IMG/VR virus record: IMGVR_UViG_3300044626_000638
Location: 1-49,432 of that record
Strand: one strand, 5' to 3'
Length of the DNA stretch: 49,432 nt
Source: a virus
A program made the position numbers and the translations under genes. Positions 49,001 through 49,432 of this stretch are shown here, one piece after another; within the stretch, counting starts at the first letter, position 1, and every line of letters starts with the position of its first letter. The notes beneath the pieces are model-generated. The model was not told where the DNA came from and did not search any database. It saw only the letters and a program-made list of their open reading frames with translations.

Positions 49001-49432
49001 TGCTGCTCTATCGCCTCGGCAAATCGGGTTACTACGCCATCAAGGGCGATAAAAACGAGTTCCGATCCTACCGCGAAGGCGCGATGGTCAAAGACGTGTC
49101 CGAGTCCGTCATGGCAACGGCCCTTTGGTTCATCGTCATGGGAATGTCCGAAGGTGACGACGACGACAACCAAAAGGCCATCGAAATCACGGGTTCCCGC
49201 CCGTTTGGTGTCGCGAATGCCGGTGAACGCGCCTCCCAGCTCCGGCAGGAAGGTGGTTCTAACCTCATCATCATCCGCAAGAACCCGCTCACAGGTGAGA
49301 AGCTGGACAAACCCATACAGTTTGCCTACGGGCGTTATGAGCCTATCGCGTTGGCTCTCTCCACGCTGGTTGATGGTGCTCGCGAGTTCAAAGAGTGGAC
49401 CCGCTTCCAGCCCGAAAACCGCACCACCGACA
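34078..49432 (+). CDS. Giant polyvalent protein, at least 5118 codons, open at the right edge
   Basis: One frame without stop from ATG 34078 (leader TTACCACC) to the window edge. Residues 1-620: coiled coil rich in Gln, Ala, Glu. About 675-900: glycine-rich hydrophobic helices (GSIAGTIARMAPGVAATVA). About 1590: zincin motif RHELIHKF (HExxH). About 2540: SIITIQIPGDGTFKVWNT, a small domain seen in phage polyvalent proteins. 2672-2770: a MutS domain I-like segment (TPMMKQWRTLREPL, LLVRLGDFYEAFG, IPMAGIPHHS). 3399-3510: LPD1-like domain (GRDVAGEELLAEFGFRG, IAFGARGSGKFAAHY) with a second zincin HEWAHALDDYF. 4115-4290: ADP-ribosyltransferase-like domain (PLVHHTF, VIVFSPEQIKSADPVT, NVIPLSQRFNPES). 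4560-4600: HTH-like. From 4730: ILSGPQTHVVNTASN and LLPFVRTPTNIYRA with hydrophobic helices, typical of phage ejection/polyvalent proteins. Probably packaged and injected with the genome. Domain calls are by motif recognition. Confidence 0.85.
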   Translation, partial: MPVTFSPSALSEARRRLYGANAGQSTSRATQLARIERDAYEQQARANKAAADAEQKAIEDAAKQADDERKLANAQRTNELLAQGRRYHLDRVTGEPRPLQSDEEFAAAKAEKGRKLQEAEAKKKEEARQKTELDKVTADEAVLRENEKSIQRNQQREELEREEKRRKLKGIQEEYEKRLKAADDLELDLTPEQRQATVGTIENVKKRLADLDTAKFEKQKESLKFDTAQDEREALLRKREAAIKRGEAPTPSLEPLIADPVEFEQSAAQHEQEVQQFNAEQAQQQAKFDALEAENERLMSLPHSAADVSTDGKWHKDVIPQINALNQAMQSRSPEWQAKQQRIQEQAKVLNESATAINAQAKAANEQAKAEQAAAREAAYQDFEKVAPGMGKEYQAILDDNDKRAAALRTRFAGREDAPEAKAAFMALEADITGKLDGLRGKIETTQKAKSDNLEKLWNQFGAGDFGTATMRDWVADKSTDPEYDKLGGVSSMPANFKAKVKEMGLDEKEARNYMETRRQLDWSSPLDPEKAEKSAELTRPLREKLGITDMLEPVRRLPNGAIIPNPVLGGDEEAFKKVIEAADGTPEQKAEAMKLWPSYRRQYGEGLLTAFAKQSAFGTDFNEWRDHLIEEDQKVGGKNGFAAMDAVDQALMYQEQMKGRSFFRRWADLIASNVTAGFMDVTQAVLGTTAALTGNIPVAGEGWSKLAAANAENAASLVNTQEQLSNTGLAGSIAGTIARMAPGVAATVATGSMAGGMIFGGAQTAGSLYGEAYNTLRNEGKSHMEAWKASAPASLAAGAMTAGLTKLFPGGVTALANNPEARASVRAMVAGFMSSGKAITKGALDEIPEEVIDEAMSQLAQGYAEGRNPDDVVRDFITGLPELVVASGLMGGGMQALKDRMDRRAGGLPPDIAPEAPEAPEATNPYAGPLPEERAAVQAAIAAFNPTAPESIQAMPAVIRTVPKGQESGINAKARAAMDAVAGIASGEITDSASLTETQMRALGVKLDKNRKLVPAGGANSPAPLIYTRTNKAGVDQIIITDEARDWLKGALPDLTIGQSEAERIQAINRPKPKPKPKQEMSGTRLRKLAQNRQNELTWKRDGKAGDAKTIATISRQLSKDEEAELEFLDKHLADNNTQAIADKYGVKLKSATTIISEPEAAATPAATPADPSEIHRKRNAERKSYIVRDADGDIDRQATKEKREAAAKAAGMTRDAWEDMQAALNVKANEDFFKALNKGDTVEWVDGNGNARTGRVEIQLDGSKVVRDTTEGNVAQDYLYTNLSGEFSMHADSLKVTPKQAKQPAPAPETAPKVQSGPSASEGAVEGASPDRQAKVAPTPGAAKAVATRPALGKAPPLQRKAIGKGAGGQASYAEFATVDDADAFAYAAKIKKSQTDKGSMADAEAAKDIITRLAAKMKIGPGVLRTILVNYNEAVRTQAKAVREGESFYAPTLAEFMQASQPQTDTKADISAAEIAPTVGETAPAEVDTEAPKGRELIGQAHARMAAIVQSASAPDKPKATAAAKAIIDGLRRYNGHLPIVLTDDPAFDFAWGRREQALIINPETALARFVGDSTDADNAAAQARQFFRHELIHKFVVSQLGDARVMDIWQQLPAEVQDQVQKAYSVRLVARGQKPKKLNPDHGGHEYYRAMLEAMKDGTMTEQVIGKDLTDKWRKFLDDVLALLRDLRKQFASIKSESARNDLIAQVDQDIKLVSDAIDAFEKSISPDAEPAQTQNAGAGSTSGKPVEGSSTTVANPVSRKREKKSSAKKEPESPEPPKQGEVGMKLAAGEVVLTATGRRTTPFPRLDMETERKTGSTLKRVDAWLYENAVAEAKARNDDFNLRSFEAENPAKMPPATKDGMELYLFDPEFAAVTTQKQAPEVAKPTAEAPKTQELQADYDLYASRWVEADKQNAIGLPPDLASDASYIQSLRVQTDALINDPVVQGLLKKYRIKERDKIDLLSAKIRLERLMRALSGRFEAPAEQDQQPVSPPTTFSPEAQSEQGAVPVSSTEQDEANRLAGIRLEERFNRDFEEARPKIEALFDGEGKTWVVKNGKIAKPGGIQERWTPDELKQMVARFRDAGLAASVTGSSGQSMKSTFAIIDTDSQRMFGIVMNERAAKASAEAKRESQRQEQARKQGYLADADQDALQWMNQTFGEDFTNEYNKKALSDFLTGKAAKFNGMVSQRWTDGVVALGAIADAAKGTVDFAAIKKAFDARGAPVAKDSSVTAEQDEGDAALGEAFAGLFASPTVKPLAQSDLPKDRRDAMMKAASTLIDLGLRKPEELAQRLDKLAPNGALRQYTRAFWRLMSGFDSTLEENPHWPTIYGELDQVSSRPPSVEGVIGAVPEQGAAPASGLISDEESARLDALTVNNKDRLDKLSANQLSQLNKELLRQPSSAKIDAILATEHPDDIKAALDVVTKSKADTPATAEAKVEEQVQVVAATEGQRDAKEIKKEIAEKLDAAIAAALENESPRAKELRTEIKGLEIAKKETTSAASSRNLTKQIGRLQKELDRETAVGTKSLTKGEIDGSIITIQIPGDGTFKVWNTAENLRNIRRRVSLIETDVKPDAPQRSEQDNRKQDAINLADGASERFGGPLAAIEWLKEQMSDSTDSVKEWYQSAIDILSKRKGDIAREEAEQSTPESESTSTAGVDESALNTPMMKQWRTLREPLDANTVLLVRLGDFYEAFGNDAKVLSEFAKVALTKRNGIPMAGIPHHSATSYIQKLVSAGKRVAIAEQVGDAKPGVPTEREVTSITPETKAEPATVADTEIIPPTSAQSTMMETLEAAVAKERAKTGDFNRAVYFHRLNGDPSVYVEKRNSTNQTADRDSLALARMDTEGKTSIMPRDEGRQVMAKIVEETAIRDTAENARSKANAEQYRQSEYARTYRTSPSGIIVTRNSDGEWIERGTDRKLGRKKGDDDILSALSGPNLALKEVVMEKSGNGIYWRGVNDAPIEAFTPGQRVTGKKNGDFNRAGTIDSSGPITDGERTWFVQTDTVGSVVYKESELTAEQPAPSTESREEVAPANPRIAEIDAELADLQARYEQKSKQQSKGSMVPPAIKADALRQITNKMDKLDAEKKALLAAPAVEESAPEVETPPEPVTPPVVPPAKRTKKTISKIEDVGEKIGGARKDRWKERGLAMSDYDGLTDTEKQAYTNKAQVFPKPDYQAMIDGGMDKPMAYALKEVYDSIAPKPNLTRAQQADPAQRDAALRLYVETVGKIRDGLKAVKTPEELKALRDAVFESSPTGYGGRLTYTETAKAIMHLVSTGKRRYELPGAMEVTGYDLRNIARKLEKLPAWPAPQEQWQRMFDIRRIPIGSVLSTKLPDGTWEKKTVTEDTPPVWQVTKDYRILSEHSSQEAAEAWAKAAAVKSRKEDPKRPYNPDVKRTGPDYRNGRDVAGEELLAEFGFRGAEFGLWTNDSDRQQSLNQAFDGLHDLARILNVPPKAISLNGELGIAFGARGSGKFAAHYEPSRVVINLTKTSGAGALAHEWAHALDDYFGRMATKGRSGEYVSHGAKGTEDFRAELAATINEVMKAISERQWTQPEYIADLKERNATAQKKTDSWLKSVERSTAKVELTPEQKDEVDTYMMQLRGQRMPEALVNGRPDMTQVATKMLAIIDSAAKAQKIRVDWPVTGGGKMSDLAAGLGRHSGMIFATNNDLARVEAGDIQVPTRTVPTNTLKASQEQGDYWQRKHELFARSFEAFVEDSIRREGNQSPYLVGFTADSGSWGNLYPQGDERAATNEAFQKMVDTLKSRETDKGVALFATPTAPKVSIPDLHAAFVTAKRQQGDTPRVSAVYAAAKSKNPDLTRQEFMQAVQSGQYAPLVTIQDGKMTLAPITDAEIMDAAENATETPETILEEWAATKEPLQSSPGGLSEAEVPIYENPKFLAAQEAEDTKEQNRIAAGYFRNFLDRVKSRGWQRGDTYHSAFSRAKIIKTGRSRISNSTYFTVLAEPTEQGPNAEVWADREGLSWDRDEDTGKLTVTFDVRVSDHEATDSAATHADIEFDVEKINSGDVSWLDLSDTFFPELNELVEEKYFGNPESSRADGVEEPLQASPTASRDAEYMAAVEAGDMVKAQRMVDAAAKAANYDTSLPLVHHTFRDFTVFKMGGYKQPYGGAGWSGKGVWMEPEKLYLAKKAKGKKPNIAHTHEYESKLAKEKYADTERRMKTLRLYAKILNPVGIYGASGTDFAQEQRDEHGFSRSFPLIITDKDLEILKAKQKDAAFTADENGNIEEVIVFSPEQIKSADPVTRDEAGNVIPLSQRFNPESNSILYANPSGKEGNTGKKPRRTVDPSVANPGDSKESRDAFDAIRSRYVMDDLTKANFDEIRTKVAEALDANEADILDNLLYKVENELELRLEEEVARRMLSNRLRKRGLQEGNAELVQQADILMTQNMIGRTETARKLAIGVDQFQSPQERLDSAIGHIIAPNRAHLRERLVNVWTPAAKRREIARLEAEIAQAKTDLSRAKLERTLAEAQARQDQAEVIRKVVEENNAKVDAILKRNGLTQTDLFLSVDDRFAMQEAILGLARVHLSQQSAAHKKAIEMSVRGYSDNAIAKETGLSVAEVSNTAEHFRNVVAKQAVSKEVGKGNTFSKFIQWGKRIISEMDDALRATPSGKRRNLAEDLANTRAKKRNASAQEVAEAVQSILNTAIPTKSQRNSNWLHEATWTYGKKTQKVFVPYNAADWKQVYRVARELSTREATRLDKAYEYWINGILSGPQTHVVNTASNLLSTAWAYGPQWFSEATANVAIRNPNAPQFGEFRHVWAGFFKGIMPALRNFALAWDTEADPVEHQYLDKPVTVMFQGGNLDKVGGIRPSIGGTLGRYVRVPGRFLVAQDAFAKTLIMHAESAAMAYRLGKKQGLAGAALTNFMASQIATHGSESWQHAFEKAVELTFQDENDVTKAVEGVTNALKRAKFVGGLMRYLLPFVRTPTNIYRAGIRKAGGSAGMLLYRLGKSGYYAIKGDKNEFRSYREGAMVKDVSESVMATALWFIVMGMSEGDDDDNQKAIEITGSRPFGVANAGERASQLRQEGGSNLIIIRKNPLTGEKLDKPIQFAYGRYEPIALALSTLVDGAREFKEWTRFQPENRTTD

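Noticed and set aside
34315-49173. Long minus-strand frames opposite the giant gene (for example 34315-35922, 36226-37353, 38497-39294 and 47566-49173)
   Set aside because: They are exact shadows of the plus-strand codon pattern, give compositionally odd proteins without motifs, and the plus strand has clear domains throughout.

Overview
The window looks like most of the genome of a tailed double-stranded DNA phage (or a metagenomic phage contig) of about 55-57% GC. Supporting genes are a terminase pair, a capsid gene of the N4-gp56 type with a probable scaffold in front of it, tail/connector genes, an M15-type endolysin, a replication and recombination module, two DNA methyltransferases and one giant polyvalent gene. 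There is no integrase, transposase or rRNA, and I find no recognisable lysogeny repressor. Most genes lack a Shine-Dalgarno motif and start just after short C/A-rich leaders (CACC, AACCCT), or overlap the previous gene as ATGA. This suggests a host lineage that uses Shine-Dalgarno weakly (a verrucomicrobial or similar host is only a guess).

Layout. 1-760: no convincing gene; several strong inverted repeats, two of them tRNA-like with a T-arm or long acceptor-like stem on the minus strand, then an 11-bp inverted repeat and a sigma70-like promoter. 763-7900: virion genes on the plus strand (secreted/structural protein, small unknowns, scaffold, major capsid protein with a strong terminator, a linker-rich protein, a small helical protein, a connector/tail protein). 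7907-12244: a 1255-residue tail protein with five tandem repeats, then the endolysin. 12247-15189: a minus-strand cassette of eight small genes (conserved phage hypotheticals, a possible spanin, a DUF3850/ASCH-like protein, a one-helix membrane peptide, a zinc/HTH protein). 15293-28754: plus-strand early genes: a pentapeptide NTG-repeat protein, Bet/RecT annealase plus PD-(D/E)XK exonuclease, HNH, RusA, an SSB-like protein, SNF2 helicase plus methyltransferase, a replisome organiser, DnaB-like helicase, and a cytosine methyltransferase whose DNA also encodes two other proteins. 28843-30170: a second small minus-strand operon with its own terminator. 30316-32603: terminase small and large subunits. 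34078 to the right edge: one open reading frame of at least 5118 codons.

How it fits together. The annealase, exonuclease, RusA and SSB-like proteins form a Red-type recombination system next to a DnaB-based replisome that would need a host polymerase. Two methyltransferases and the giant protein point to counter-defence. The giant protein is read as a virion-packaged, DNA-co-ejected polyvalent protein: it carries a coiled-coil N-terminus, glycine-rich membrane-like stretches, two zincin motifs (HELIH, HEWAH in an LPD1-like domain), a domain resembling MutS domain I, an ADP-ribosyltransferase-like domain and a C-terminal region typical of phage ejection/polyvalent proteins. No portal gene is visible; it probably lies past the right edge.

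Most unusual points: (1) an HNH gene at 6204-6530 sits between two halves of what looks like an initiator tRNA(fMet) gene (6129-6165 and 6531-6569), and the whole 441-bp unit lies in frame inside a structural gene; (2) the dcm-like gene at 26290-27753 is overprinted in the +1 frame first by a 316-residue ORF and then by an HNH gene; (3) the giant gene with its MutS-I-like domain. All calls come from reading the sequence; no database search was run.
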